Below, piece after piece: positions 48,095-60,900 of a stretch of DNA of 64,000 nt. How positions within the stretch are numbered: position 1 is the first letter of the stretch; every line of letters begins with the position of its first letter. This DNA is from Fasciolopsis buskii. Its lineage: Eukaryota > Platyhelminthes > Trematoda > Plagiorchiida > Fasciolidae. Location of the stretch: positions 376,968-440,967 of the forward strand of contig LUCM01000663.1 of the NCBI GenBank assembly GCA_008360955.1, read 5' to 3'. A program made the translations under genes and the position numbers. A model generated the notes under the pieces. That model was not told the DNA's origin and ran no database searches. It worked only from the letters and a program-made list of their open reading frames with translations.

Positions 48095-48348
48095 TGTTCT
48101 AACGTGTAACTGGTGTTAAATTTGCTTGCCTTAACCCTTATGACCACTTGTGCATCACTCTTGCTCGACTAGGTACGATTGCAATACCGACAATCAACCG
48201 GTACAACGAGAAGACAGTCGGAAGCGGTGAAAGGTTGAGTATATTTTAACAGGAGCATGCAAGCAAAGCGTGTGTGAGCAACGCGCGAATGGTGACCGCG
48301 CTTGGCGGTCAAAGTTCGGTTAACCAAGCGATCCGGGGAACAAACCCA
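48095..48348 (-). repeat. Gypsy-1 3' LTR
   Basis: 254 bp, left end TGTTCTAACG, right end CAAACCCA. Identical to the other LTR over 48,132-48,344 (213 bp). About six differences fall in its first 37 bases. On the minus strand, a purine-rich stretch GGAAAGTGGG lies at its upstream border and may be the polypurine tract. Confidence 0.85.
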
Positions 48349-48923
48349 CTTTCCGCTACAGGGGCCCCTCCTAGAATACCGTAGGGGAAGGGCTTCGATT
48401 GGGGCCATTTGGAACGAGCCGAAAACTGGCCTTGGCATTGATCGCAGTGGGAATCTTTGCCTTTCTTTCGTTTTACCATGGGCGTTAGTTGTTGGAAGCG
48501 GACCATGCGCCGGGCACCCAACCTGAAAAAAACCATTAGGAGGTGAACGCAGAGGGCGCGATCCTCCGGTCTAGCTGCGCCCGCACAGTGCTGCAGCCGA
48601 GCTGACCGCCTGATGTAAGCTGATAGATCTAACCGCGTCCCACACCCACGGGCCTCACTGTCGTCCAGAATCTCTGATAGGCAGGGTTGAAGATGAGTGT
48701 CTGACCTTGGGTTCTCTTTGACCTCTGGTGTGTGCACTATGTCCACCATGGGTAAGTTGGTTGTCGTGCCGGAGTCAGTAGAATCGCCTCGATCTTGGAA
48801 TTCTTCTGAAGGAGGGCAAGAAAAAGTCAACCTGGTGGAAACGGAGCTTGTGGGCATGGGTGGATGTTCGACTTGGTGATGGGCACCTAACAGCGGTCGG
48901 TGTTGCCCTTGTCGGTGTAACAT
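48349..48923 (-). pseudogene. Gypsy-1 pol C-terminal tail
   Basis: A frame of about 200 codons downstream of the integrase running into the 3' LTR, with HHQVEHPPMPTSSVSTRLTF and RGCGTRLDLSAYIRRSARLQ. The second Gypsy copy has the matching ENPPMPTSAVFASF at 58,394-58,206, so this tail belongs to the element and is not a separate gene. Confidence 0.65.
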
Positions 48924-49074
48924 GAGTCGAAATGTCCATCGGCGCGCAAATTATCCCGAAAAAATTGTTATCTTGTTAGGTATGGCCATGCAATCACAAA
49001 GGGAGAGTATTCAATAACCTGACGTTAAAATAGCAATAAAATTAGAGAAACGAACGGATTGCTTTATGTTGCGG

Positions 49075-50225
49075 CTACCACGGATGCTTTGCATATTGAG
49101 TACACCTGGAACAATTGGTGGTGCTGTAGCTTTGACCCCACCAGAAGTCTCCATCGTTCAGTCCGCATCCCACAATGGCAGGTTTGATGTGATCGATAGA
49201 CAGCTGGCCTTGTTGGCTGCCAATGTCTAAAATGAATGTTTTAGGACCATGTCTTACCAGGCGAAGTGGATCGGCATACGGTGGTCTCAGTGGTGGTCGG
49301 ACGTCACCAAGACGCACGAAAACGTGAGTTGATGTGCTCAATACGGTCGTAATGTAGCCCGAAGGTCGTTGGTCCCGCGGCAGATTGGTACGAATTGTTC
49401 GCATGTGTTGTGCGAGGGGTTTTGCGTAGTCACCGTAGATGAGGTGCGCGGGTCTCAATGGGGACACCAGCCCCCCGAGGCGGCGGAGGGCGCAATCAAA
49501 TACAAGCTCGTTTGGTATGGCGCACATTTCTTCCTTAATATAACTCCGAAGGCTTAAGGGAGCTAACGGTAGTAGTTTGATCCAATGCGGGTCGGTCCCG
49601 TCTTTCAAGGTGGTGTTTAGTTTCTGGTGTAATCTCTCCACCAGACCGTTAGCTTGCGGATGGTAGGCGGTTGTTCCAACAAGTTTATACCCAAGTGTCT
49701 CAATCATATTTGAAAGGCCCGTCAAAGTGTGATCCACGGCCGGTGGTCACCACAGCGGCGCAAAAAAATATTCTCACTCAACCTGCCAAGAAGGCTTCCG
49801 CGGCCTGTCCTGGAGTAGGACATGGAATTGGTGTGTCCTGTGACCAGCGAGTTAAGTGTTTTACACAGGCTAGTACGTAAACGCAGCCATGATCCGGCGG
49901 GAGCTGCCCTGGGAAATCAGAAGGTTCATGGTCACAACATGTCTCGGGTTCGGGGAACCCAGCCAATTGAGCTTTGCTATGTCTTCGGACTTTTACTCTG
50001 GCATAAGAGGCAGGCGCGGGACCACTGGCGCACGTCACGTTTGACGTTCAGCGAGACGAAACGTTGGCTCACTAGCCTCACCAATGCGGCCACACCCGGG
50101 TGGGTGAGATTGTGCGGCTCCTGAAATGTGGTAGAACTATGAGTTGCTGGAACCACCGGCCTTGGACTACCTTGCGGTACGGCGCAAAGAGTTGTATTTC
50201 GCGGTGCTCTGAGGGGTACCATCAT
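49075..50225 (-). pseudogene. Gypsy-1 integrase (broken)
   Basis: Three pieces. 50,225-49,977 has the zinc-binding end (QWSRACLLCQ). 50,038-49,778 has the start of the catalytic core (GQLPPDHGCVYVLACVKHLT). 49,737-49,075 has GTTAYHPQANGLVERLHQKL with the catalytic Glu, then the C-terminal domain to LSIDHIKPA. Frameshifts separate the pieces, and the stretch expected to hold the second catalytic Asp is disrupted. Confidence 0.85.
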
Positions 50226-50356
50226 TAAGTTTAAGGCGATTACTCATCGAAGTTTATTGATATCAAGATCTAGCACTTTGGATATGCCATTGCATCGAGG
50301 TCGGTGTCGGAGATAAACGAAACTGGTGAATACGAGAAAGTGCATCAGCAGCGGAG

Positions 50357-50545
50357 TTACCTACTCCAGATACATGAAACAGTGAACCGTGAAACAGAAG
50401 CCAAGTGGGGGACTCCGCGTGGCAAGTACCGGTCAGAGGTTGAATACAGCGCGCATACTAGCGGTTTGTGATCTGTGCACACCTTTAATGGGCAACCCAC
50501 TAATGCATGCCTGAAGTATCGAACAGCCAGGCACACGGCAAGCAT
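50357..50545 (-). pseudogene. Gypsy-1 RNase H fragment
   Basis: LAVRYFRHALVGCPLKVCTD followed by HKPLVCAL, the conserved RHF-xx-L-G---V-TDHKPL block of Gypsy RNase H. Frames are lost on both sides. Confidence 0.82.
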
Positions 50546-50849
50546 CTCTATGCCAAAAGTGCTGTATCTAGACTCCGCCGGGTATAGCCACTTTGAAAAG
50601 AATGCTAAAGGCTTCCAAAAATCGTCGCTGTACCGTTAAAGCGCAGCTCGGGCTGCAGTGTCTGAGACGTTGGTTATCAGAGGTATGGTTGCTGCAGGGT
50701 TGGGATGTATGTGTAGCGCAACTTTGGTGATAGCGTCCTTAATGGAGGCGAACGCCTGTTTCGCGGCCTCGGGGGATGCGAACTCATGCTTGACTCCCCG
50801 TAATAAATCTCTAGGGGGGTAATTGCTTCTGTACAGTGAGGAATAAAAT

Positions 50850-51733
50850 ATCGATATAAGTTAAACAGGCCGAAAAATTGCCGTAGCTGTCGATAAGAAT
50901 GAGGCTCTGGATAGTCCTGAGTAGCGGTGGCCTTATCCGTCGATAGAGCTATGCACGATGACGAGGCGATATGCCCTCAGAATGCGACGCCGGGCTTTCC
51001 AAGCTCAAGCTTTGAAACGTCGATGGTTAACCCATGTTTGTTGAGGCAGTCATAAAGAGCATGTAGGCGAGGGCAGTGTTGCTCCCTCGAGTGGCTAGCT
51101 ACTTGGATATCATCCAGACACATATACATATTCCCTTAACCGCGTGACCCTTGGAAGGTTTGAGCCGCATCGCTCAGCCCGAAGGGCATCCTCGCGAGAT
51201 CGAACAGTCCAAAAGTCACTGCCGTTTTTGGTACGTCTTTCTCCTCTGCGGGGATCTGATTCTCTGCTAGAACTAAATCTATACGGCTGAAGATCTAGCA
51301 ACCGGACAGCGACGAAGTGAGGTCCCTTATGTGGAAATCGAGCACATATCAAACATGGCCACAGGTCGCCATTAGGCTCAGGGACCATGTAAAGTGGAGA
51401 CTCCTAAGGTCTACAGGAAGGCCGGATGATGCCCAATTCCAACATGTGGTCGAATTCCGCCCTGTCCGGGCGGAAATTGCCAGGAGCTGAGCGACGAGGC
51501 CGACTAAAGATCGGGGGTCCTGTGGTCTCCATACGGCGGGTTACCTTAGTACTGACGACGGGAAGTGGACCGGTGTGTCGCATTATGCCAGGGTATTCTC
51601 GAAGTAGCTGGTTGTATGGCTGTTGGGCTGGCGGTTTAGTGTAGTTGGGCGCAGTTTGGTTGACGGTGGCGTACGAGCTGGTCACGGTCAGCGACGCTTG
51701 ACAGTCTGCTATTTTCATGTGCCGAGCGTCCAC
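50850..51733 (-). pseudogene. Gypsy-1 reverse transcriptase (broken)
   Basis: 51,733-51,404 gives PVFSRPRR-type text (PPIFSRPRRSAPGNFRPDRA) and EFDHMLELGIIRPS. An in-frame stop separates it from SPLYMVPEPNGDLWP. Later, in other frames, come FGLFDLARMPFGLSDAAQTF and MCLDDIQVAS (YLDD with Tyr as Cys), then the thumb LRQFFGLFNLYR near 50,880. Confidence 0.83.
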
Positions 51734-51759
51734 CAGTAGGTCGAAATGCCGGAGGAAGT

Positions 51760-52160
51760 CTATGCCAATAATAAGATGCTGACGACGACGAAAACTCGGC
51801 TAAATTTACGATTCGGGCCTAAGACGCGATTTAGGGAACGATGTCCGTACATGTGAATATCGGTGCGGTTCACAGCCCGTAGCATCTCCGCCGATGCAGC
51901 GATCAAATTACTTGGATCACGGGCGATTGCGCTAACCTCAGAACATGTATCCATCAGGAATAGTTTGTTATTGGTCAAGTCGTTGGCTTTAAAGGGGCGA
52001 CAATTAGTAGCTAATCCGGTTTCGTGTGCCGCGACCACGAACCAGGAGCCAATTTTCCGTTTCTTGTTTGGAACTAAGCGACCGGAGCTACACCTCTACG
52101 CCAAGCCTCCGAAGCGGTTACGGCACTTTCAGTAACCTTCCGTCGATGGCAGGAAGAGTC
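51760..52160 (-). pseudogene. Gypsy-1 protease and gag end (broken)
   Basis: 52,038-51,760 reads NKLFLMDTCSEVSAI, matching the aspartic-protease motif LFLVDTG-EVS, with the Gly of DTG as Cys. Just upstream in other frames is RNRFGGLA, a remnant of the zinc-knuckle region. Upstream gag (52.2-53.0 kb) cannot be followed. Confidence 0.7.
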
Positions 52161-53070
52161 TTTTGGGAGAGGGACTATTGCCCGTGTCATGACTCGGGCT
52201 GAATCCATTTCGTCGCCGATCTCTATCGAATGTTACCCATGTAGCAATGCGTCGATCCTCGTCAAAATATTTGTCAATTCATCTTGCAAAGATGGGGATG
52301 GTGCTTTAGGGGATGAGAAAATATTCAATGCTGAGACACCCAGGCTATGGCGCGACATGTCATCAGCGATTTTGGCTGTCTTGTAGTGAATACTTACGGG
52401 AAGTAATAGACAAGGGAGATGGATGTGGTTGTGGACGTTGAAGCCCCAGATCTATTGAAATCGGGTTATCGCCGAACTTTGCGCCTTTAAGAGGCCGAAT
52501 TTCACGCAATGTCTCCGAGGGTTTTTTATTTTCGAGCTCGACCCATTGAAGCAGCTTCTGGATGCGTTGATGTTAAGTAGGGGCGGTTCGAGATATAATC
52601 ACTTCTTTCAACGCGTCACAACTACGCGAGGGTAGAGTAGCGTCCCCAACCTGAAGGGTTACAGGTGAACGAAGACGGCCAGCCGCCTATTTAAAAGGGG
52701 CGAATGTCGCTAGTTATCTTGTCATTCTCGAATTCCAATTCAGCCAAAGAAAACCAGAATTGAGGATCGGAAGTTATGAACGAGGGTACGTGAAGAGTTA
52801 GCGAAAATACTATTGGGTATGGAGACGGGTTTCGCTCACTGGACGTGGCACCGTGTGTGAAAAAGATGACGTAAATAAAACGTACCGAAAACTACCGATA
52901 GGAAAACGCATCCAGTAAAACTAAAAACGTAAATGCAATTCGCGAACACGGTAAGAAAAGATGATGGTTTCATTTGCCCGTGAAAAAAGGCCAACAGGGA
53001 GTCAGCAAGTAGGAGTAGAGACTCACGTGACCAGTCGATCGCTTCAGACTCACTAATATTTAGAACCGAT

Positions 53071-53324
53071 TGTCCTAACGTGGAACTCGTGTTAGGTTTG
53101 CTTGCCGTAACCCTTATGACCACTTGTGCATCACTCTTGCTCGACTAGGTACGATTGCAATACCGACAATCAACCGGTACAACGAGAAGACAGTCGGAAG
53201 CGGTGAAAGGTTGAGTATATTTTAACAGGAGCATGCAAGCAAAGCGTGTGTGAGCAACGCGCGAATGGTGACCGCGCTTGGCGGTCAAAGTTCGGTTAAC
53301 CAAGCGATCCGGGGAACAAATCCA
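53071..53324 (-). repeat. Gypsy-1 5' LTR
   Basis: 254 bp, left end TGTCCTAACG, right end CAAATCCA. Its identical core with the 3' LTR is 53,108-53,320. Confidence 0.85.
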
Positions 53325-56300
53325 TGTTCCGCGAAAATCTTACCAATGTGCATGCATCGCGCAAATCGAGGTATATATGTAAGCTCTTACCGCTCATCAG
53401 GATTCTTGGTCCGTAGGCTTCAGTAGCTGAGGGTTTGACAACTGATCTGCCGTAAATCCTTACACCTACTCCTCGCCAATCTCATTTCTAAGGACACCGG
53501 TGAAACTTCGAAAGTGCGAACTGTAACGCTTTACTGCGAAGAATCCTCAAAAAATCTTTTACTATCGGAATTCATGAGGTCAGAAATGACTTTATCGCTT
53601 TATCTCATGTGTGTTTTTGTTTGCTCAAAGCTCTGTTTATTCGGACTCACCGCACAACTTTCACACACGCAGTGTTTCGAGACCCTCAAGAACCACATGC
53701 ATTTTTCACTGGTGACACGGTCCCTAGTTTTGGCCTTTGTGATCGCATATTTGAAGTTTGTCTGTGTTTGTGCGTCGATTAACTTTGCCTTCCAATATCT
53801 TTAAATTGACAAATCATTTGTTTTTTTGGGTTTGGGATTCAACTTAGCTGCGCACTGCTCAAACGCTTTTCACAGTGCTCACTTAAACCAATTTACAATG
53901 AGAGGACATTCGGAGTGCCCAAAAAATTATCACAGGTGCAAAACCGCTAGAAAGTAGCCCGACATGTCTCCGGTAAGATTTTGGCTGCCTTCGATTTTGT
54001 TAATCTCCTGCGATCTGCCAGGCTTGCCAGCGCTAGTTCGTGTTTTATTAATGTTGAATGTAAGAACACTTACGTAGAGGCAGTTAGCTGCTGCTAAGTA
54101 GCAGGCCGAGAGCAGAGTCAGAAAGCATGAGGCTGAATGTTTTCCTGCTAATGAAGAAGGTTGCCCCGCAAGTTCTGCCGTACTGTTCTTGAATTAGAAA
54201 TTATGTACAGAGCAACTATGCCCTTGACTAGGAGCTTCAGTCACTATCCAGGCGAAGTGTAGTCAAAAAATGGAACGAAAATATGTGCAAAATGAATGTT
54301 GGATGGAAGGGAATAGATAAGATGTTCCCGTTCCGTTCTTCATGCAAATGCAAGAGATTCTGCACGCTTGATCAGGTCCAACAAACGCTTGCCTGGGCGT
54401 GACAGCCAAAAATCCGTGTAAACGAACAAAGCATCTACAGCTGACCAACGTGAGCGGTAAAACGAAAAATGATCTTAATAAAGCAAGTCGCCTTAGGTTA
54501 GGTGACCCGTGACTGCACCGAATGTCTGCAACGTAATCTTAACTAGAGGGTTCAGGGACAAAATATAGAAGGATAAGCACATGGATCAGAAAATAGACGA
54601 TTATCAAAACAATTGTCATTGCAAACAAGTTAGACAGGACTAGTCTGGTATGGAAGGAGGAAAGAACAGAAGAATGGAAAGAAATTTTCAAGCGGTCTGG
54701 GCCATCAAAGACGACTGATGCTTGCATGTTGATGCTTCATATTTCAATCCTGTGTGCGTGCTTCTATTAGGCTTATCACTTATTGCTACGTTGGACCCAA
54801 TGTAAACACAGACGTTCATGTTCAAGAGCAAATGCTTAATCCACGTCAACGTTACTAGGTTCATCTCTGCATGCAATACTTCTGTTACCAAATTCTTACT
54901 GAGAATTTACGTTTTTCTCACGTCCACATAGATATCGTGGTTTCAATGGTTACCGCTTCCTCCTAAATGCGCCGCTCGTTGGCTGTCCCCATTTCCAACA
55001 CCTTCATTGAAATAGTTCCCAAGTAGTTTGGGATTTTGTCCACCGGCACAACCGACAGAGGTGGATAATTTCAACCAAAATTGTTCATCATGAATGGGTT
55101 TAGGCGCATTCAGAAGGCCGCATACCACCACTTATCCAATCCACAAAAAGAAGGATCTTATGAGCTACTGGAAGCCTATCTAATCTGTAGCTCCGGGGCA
55201 AACAAACGGGCGGACGCTCTGTCGTTGACCATTTTATTCATCCTTGCCAATTTAAGGGAAGAATTCGGTTTTCCTCCAGTGGATACGGTATTTTGCACAG
55301 TACACAGCTGCATAGTGACCTCTACCATAGAAACCATGTCACTGACTGGTTCACGATTGCCAGGTATTTAAATTCATGTATAAAAACACTTAAGACCTTG
55401 CATCCCAGTCTAATTTTTCGTCCCATTGCTATTTGCAGAGTTCTAACTACATGCACATGTTTTTTTCTTTGCGATCATGTGAAACCATTGTTACACTTGA
55501 AGTATTCAGGCTCATTTCGTATTATTGCCCGTCATGAAAAATACTTTACCAGAGTCAGAGCTGGTCACACAGAAAATGTGCGTTAAAATGCTGAAAACAA
55601 CATTTCTCGATTCAGAATTTGCGACCAGAGATTTCCCCAATAAATACCCGCTTATTTGTGACATTCAAAGGTTCCGTGAAAATGGCCCTTGCAAAACACA
55701 TAACGGACTTATGACATTCTACCCAAGACTACCACCCGTTTTGGCGGAAAGATTTTAAAACATATCCTTTCCTGCACCCAATTGAGTTGGTCCAAGCACC
55801 TACGTGCACGCGGTCCAATCCCAGGGAGAGCCGCATGTCAGGGTAGGCATTGAGATCTACCCGTCCAACATGACATTCAGCCTGGATTATCGGAAGTCTA
55901 CAGAAAACCATTCCGAACAGTACAGCGACGGAATCGAGTGACTATATCACAGCAGGTGGCTGCAAATGAGTTGCTGTAAAGCCATTCAGCTTTTACCTAA
56001 CGTCACTTCCAAGTACACACCCTCTGCAAAAACGTCGTTGTTTTTGGTTTGATTAGAACTATACGTCCTTTGCGCTCTACGGACGTCTTCCATAACCCAA
56101 TCCGGATTAATCTGCGCATTCTCGATTTTCTGTTTTCAAAAGGAACCTAGTCGCCACTAACAAGTCCCGGGTTGGCAAAACCTAATGTTAAGAGACGGAA
56201 TGCGGTTCTTTAACATCAAGGTTTCCTCCGCCTGGATGTTCTTTGGATCAAAGAAGGCAACAAGGTGATCTAATGGAGATTTTTAAGACGCCTAAGGGGT

Positions 56301-57590
56301 TTAGAGGCCCTGTGCGGAACATCTCGCTTGGGTTATATACAGACTTTCATACAACCACGACAAGATTCTTAGGAAAAGTTCCTGCACAGTCAGGTAGAGG
56401 CCGCTTCTGTAGAAGTGCGGCAGCCAGAATAAAGCCGACTCACCTGTTAATGTAAACCTTCATCCCCATTTAACAAATGCAGGATTCAAAGGTAGAAATA
56501 CCACTTCATGATGTTCGGGTCTAGTTGGGCTCCGAGCAAGGTTTCGAGTACAATAGTAAACTGTTAACAAGATTTGTACGTATCTTCTGCTGTATTTCAG
56601 CCTCCAAGTAGAATACTTGCCAAGTGTAACAACACTCGTTATCAAGTTGAGATAAGACAACCTGTTGTTGTTTCTCGGCGAAATCCTTCTAACTGGAATG
56701 GATGATGGATGATTTTCAGGTGGAGTATTTATGGACAATCGAATTGCAGAATCAGGATTGGCGTGAGCCAAAACCTGCCACCTGAAAATTAGACTTAATT
56801 GAACTAATGAATATGCTTAGTGTGCCTTGTAGGTTTCATATTTTAAGTTACCCCTTTTATTGAATGTTCTTCTTTCATATCACAAAAGCAATAGGTTGTG
56901 GTGCTCTACAGACATTGAGTTCATTTTGTTCAGATTTTTTGAATGTCCCTTTGCATAACGCGTTGTTTGCGTTCACGTTTAGTCGTATCACTCACAGAGC
57001 ACATTCGAAGACACGTCCAGCTGGCACAATGTGGGTTATAGACTTGTTGAAAATTTATTATTATAAAACAGTTTAGTAACATCATCTAGGGAATGAGCTG
57101 CTCGTTGGGCAGAGAAGTGCCTTTTGTTCAGCCAACGATGAAGTACCCACTGAACATGGATTTTCGCTGTGCCGCCAGCGCAAATCTTATGTCCGTCCAT
57201 GCAATCGTCCATGTATCATGGTTGACAAACCTGGTCTGATTACTTCAGGCATATCTACTCGGTACGCCTACAACTGAGCTAGTAGAATGAATGAAATCGC
57301 TTCACCGAAAGTCATTGAGAAGGTCAAATAACAGCAACACGAACAGTACCGATAAATCACCTTCCCTATCAGTAGTCACATTGGAGGTCCTATTTTCTTA
57401 CTGAGCTAACTGTGTTAGTGGCGCATATGCTCAAAACCTCTGTTGTCTTCTAGGCTAGTATTCCTTATTTTAACCAAAGCTGCTTTTATATCCTGAACTA
57501 TTGTTGATTAACCGAATTCCTAATGAACAATATCGAGCCAACAAAGAGAATCCCGAAAAAGCCGAACTTTAGGGACGAGAGCCTTAACAC
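53325..57590. other. Unannotated stretch between the two Gypsy elements
   Basis: Holds repeat S copy 2 and short frames (55,081-55,371 and 55,525-55,758, plus; 56,243-56,455, plus). The last has RRQQGDLMEIFK, faintly like a CR1 C-terminus, not enough to call. Confidence 0.45.
53660..53880 (+). repeat. Diverged repeat S, copy 2
   Basis: Partner of the 38,880-39,090 copy. A 96-codon hydrophobic frame (53,514-53,804) crosses it, but the matching place in the other copy has no such frame, so it is probably not a gene. Confidence 0.35.
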
Positions 57591-57842
57591 TGTTCCCGTA
57601 TTACTTTTGTTTACCCTAAGCCTTTGGGACTGTTAATCCGTTAGTCTTACTAGACACTGTACGATTGAATTTCTGACAACTCAGGCACTCGACCGGCACA
57701 ACGAAAAGACAATCGGGAGTGGTATGATATTGAGTATGTCTGACAAGAGCGCGCGAGCGAAGAGTGCGTGAGCGAACTACAAATTGCAACCGCGCTGGGC
57801 GGCCAACGTTCGGTTAAATAAGCAATCCGGAAAACAAATCCA
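57591..57842 (-). repeat. Gypsy-2 3' LTR
   Basis: 252 bp starting TGTTCCCG and ending AAATCCA, aligned along its length with the 254-bp Gypsy-1 LTRs (shared blocks GTACGATTG, GGCACAACGA, GTTCGGTTAA, GCAATCCGG). Its matching length supports the LTR borders chosen for Gypsy-1. Confidence 0.75.
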
Positions 57843-58931
57843 CGTCACGTTGCATAGCTTCCTCCTGGATATCCGTTGGAGATGGGCCTCGGATAGGACC
57901 ACAGGGAAAGAGCCGGAAACCCTTGGATGTACTGCGGCCTTCGAATTGCATGCAAATGGAGAATTTGCTGCTCGTATTTTGTAGCGCGATTGCTAATTGC
58001 TAGGATATAACCGTTCGCGGACACCGAAAGTGAGAAAATTTTTAGGAGATGGAAGGCAGGAGGTTTTATCCACCAGCTTCGCTGCTCTCCACACCGCTGC
58101 AGCTAAGCTGTCTGCCAGACGTGCGCCGGGTAAAATGGTGAATTTGACGGCATCACACACCCACCAGTCTCAAGCGCTGGACAAAACATTGAGGTAAAAA
58201 TAAACTCAGGTGTTTGATTTTGGGTTTCTTTTGCTCCCTGGTGGCGGAATGACGTCGACAGTTGAAGTGACAGTTGCCAAGTGAGAATCGATGAAGCCGC
58301 TTGATTCCAGGGATTCTCCTGAGAAATGCAAAGCAAAAGCTTGCGAAAACGGCGCTTGTGGGCATCGGTGGATTTTCGAAATGATCGCTGGCACTCAGAA
58401 GGCATTTGGTACTCCTTTTATTGATGCAACACGATGACCTATCCTTCAGAACGTAAATGGCAGCCGCGCGTTTTAATTTGTTAAGCAAATTTTTGCATTT
58501 ACAAACGGATCCGTTTTCAGCAGTTAGATGTGGAAATGGTGACAAAAGTGGCAACACAAATAGGTAATTTTACCTTGCGGCCACCCATCCCCAGTACTTC
58601 GGATACAATGGGAACCGCTGTGTCTCTGCTTCCATCGGTCGTCTCCGCGAACTGCTTTGGCACCTCTTTGACTTTTCTGAGATGGGGCGGCTTGTAGGAT
58701 GGAGAAAGTCTGACGGTAAATGCAAATTCTACCGCAATATGCTTGATGCAATCGATGGACACTGTGTAGCTTCGATCGGCGACGTCCGAAAAGAGAGTTT
58801 TAGGGCAGCAACTTATTGTACCAAAAGGACCAGCATAAGGCGGTTGTAATGGTGGACGAACATTGTCAACACGGACGGAAAAGTGAGTTGAAGTATCCAG
58901 GGAAGCTGGGGGTTACCTCGAAGACTGTCGC

Positions 58932-59610
58932 TCACGCGGTGGACTTGTACGAAGTTTTCCCATTTGCTGTGCCAGGAGCTTTGCAATAATCACCATAAAT
59001 GAATCGCATGGGTCTCGACGGAACTACCTTTTTTCCCGCGAGGCGAAGCGTACGACCGAACACAAGCTCGTTCGATGTGGTTGGCAAGTCCTCTTTAACA
59101 TAAAAGATAGGGTGGTAATATTCTGCTTCAAAGAGCATCTATCCATGGTGAAAGGGAAGCATTTAGCTGTTGGTTAAATCATTCCACTAAACCATTGGCT
59201 TGCGGATGGCAGGTAATTGTTGCAACATGGTTACGGACCGGTGTTTGAAGCAAATTTGGAATGTGAGCCCCTGTCGGCTGGCACTATAACGTGGCAACCA
59301 GCTATACTAATTCAGAAAGCTTCCGTAGGTCCTTCTTACACAGGACAGGGGAATGGCACCGTCAATGGCAAGCGGGTGGAGTGGTCTACACAAGTGAGCA
59401 TTTAGATATAGACGAGAGATGGCGATAGGGGTTGTACGAGGTCAAAATGTGCGTGGTGAAAACACATCTTCGGCCCGGAAAATTTGGCCAATGGATCTTT
59501 GGTATGCCAACCAACTTTGCTGTTTGGCACTGGAAGCAGGGGCGGGACCACTGACGCAAGTCACGACTAATGCTGTACCACACAAAATACTCTCTCACTA
59601 GCTTGACCAA
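58932..59610 (-). pseudogene. Gypsy-2 integrase remains
   Basis: 59,610-59,386: LVREYFVWYSISRDLRQWSR then PCFQCQ, the zinc-binding end. Near 59,200: HPQANGLVE. 59,138-58,932: ELVFGRTLRL and RPMRFIYGDYCKAPG, matching the C-terminal part of the Gypsy-1 integrase. Confidence 0.78.
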
Positions 59611-60196
59611 AGTCTCTATACCGGGTGACCGCAGTTATTTAGCACGGAAACTGCCTAGGTGCTGACACCGCCGACCTTGGACAATCTTGTGACACGTCGC
59701 GAATAATGCCTTTTGTGACGATGTGATAAACACAACTGTTAAGCTTAATGGTCTGTCCTGTCGAAGTTGGTCGATGCCTGGACCCATCACTTGGGCCTGT
59801 GACATTGCGTGTATGTCGATGCTTAGGCGTCGCATACAAACAAAGCTTTTGTATACGGCGGAGGTGTCTGCCCCGTAGCAAACTGTGATAAAAGAAGCAG
59901 GTGGAAAACTTTTGGCCAATAACGGTCAGAGCATGAGTGGTGCACTTACACTAACGGTCTGTGCACATCTTGAATGGGCAACCTTCTAACGTGTATCCAA
60001 AGTGTCATACAACCAAGTAGACAGCTAGAAACTTTTCACCAAAATTGTTTATTCTGCGAGCTGCAACCGTTTGGAAAAGAACGTCAGTGACTTCACAGAA
60101 TGGTCGGCTTTTGCTTAAATAAAGCCTTGACTGCCGTGCCGGAGGCGTCGTTTGTCAGATATTTTAGTGCTCAGGAGACCAACTGTATGAGTGGTG

Positions 60197-60900
60197 CTAA
60201 CTTGATAATGCTGTCTTTAATTTAATTGAACCACTATTTTGCGGCCTCACGAAGTGCGAACTCACGTTCAACTCATAAGAAGTCTGTGAGGGAAGCAGTG
60301 ATTTTCGCGCAGTTGGGGAGAATTGACGAGAGAAATTAACCAGACCGAGAAACTGTCGCAGTTGTTGGTACGAACGAGGCTGACGATAGATGCAAAAGGG
60401 AGCGACCTTTTCCGGCACTGGTGTAATACCTCATTATGAGGGAATATGCCCTACAAACGTCGCACTCGGGTTTCCCAGCTTAAGTTTCGAGAAGTTAATC
60501 GTCAAATATGCTAAAGCAATCAAAGAGAGCGTGTACGTGAGCCGGATGTTGTTCCTCTGAGTAGCTTGTAAATTAAATGTCATCCTGATACATGCACATT
60601 CCCGCGTGAGTTTGTGCAGAAACCTTCCGAATTTTCGAGCTGTACCGCCGGGCCAAAAAGCCATTCTTATTGACTCAAACAGCCCAAAAGACGTGGTCAC
60701 CGCTGTTTTTGACGCCATTCTCCTCCACGGGGATTTGATTTTAAGCCAGCACCGAACTCATGCAGCTAAAGACCGTGCAACTTGACAACGACGAGGTGAG
60801 ATCCTAAATATGGGGATTCTGGTACCTGTCAAAAACAGTGACTTTGTTAAGTTCCTTTTAGTCCACACAGGGCCGCCAGCCGCTACTGAACTCGGGAATC
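60197..60900 (-). pseudogene. Gypsy-2 reverse transcriptase remains
   Basis: 60,718-60,434: TTSFGLFESIRMAFWPGGTA, where the family has FGLFEF-RMPFGL, but the catalytic YLDD cannot be read. 60,418-60,197: SYQQLRQFLGLVNFSRQFSP, the thumb motif. Confidence 0.78.

Larger units (their letters stand above)
48095..53324 (-). mobile_element. Gypsy LTR retrotransposon 1, full length, defective
   Basis: 5,230 bp between two 254-bp LTRs that begin TGT and end CCA. On the minus strand the order is LTR, gag remains, protease, RT, RNase H, integrase, tail, LTR: the Ty3/Gypsy order. All coding parts are split by stops and frameshifts. A related copy at 57.6-61.3 kb shows the same LTR length and tail. No clear target-site duplication (TGTTC on the right, CCCAC on the left). 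No obvious primer-binding site next to the 5' LTR. Confidence 0.88.

Noticed and set aside
53514..53804. Hydrophobic 96-codon frame
   Set aside because: Lies across repeat S, whose other copy does not keep the frame.
56243..56455. CR1-like C-terminus (RRQQGDLMEIFK)
   Set aside because: Only one short match with no following motif.
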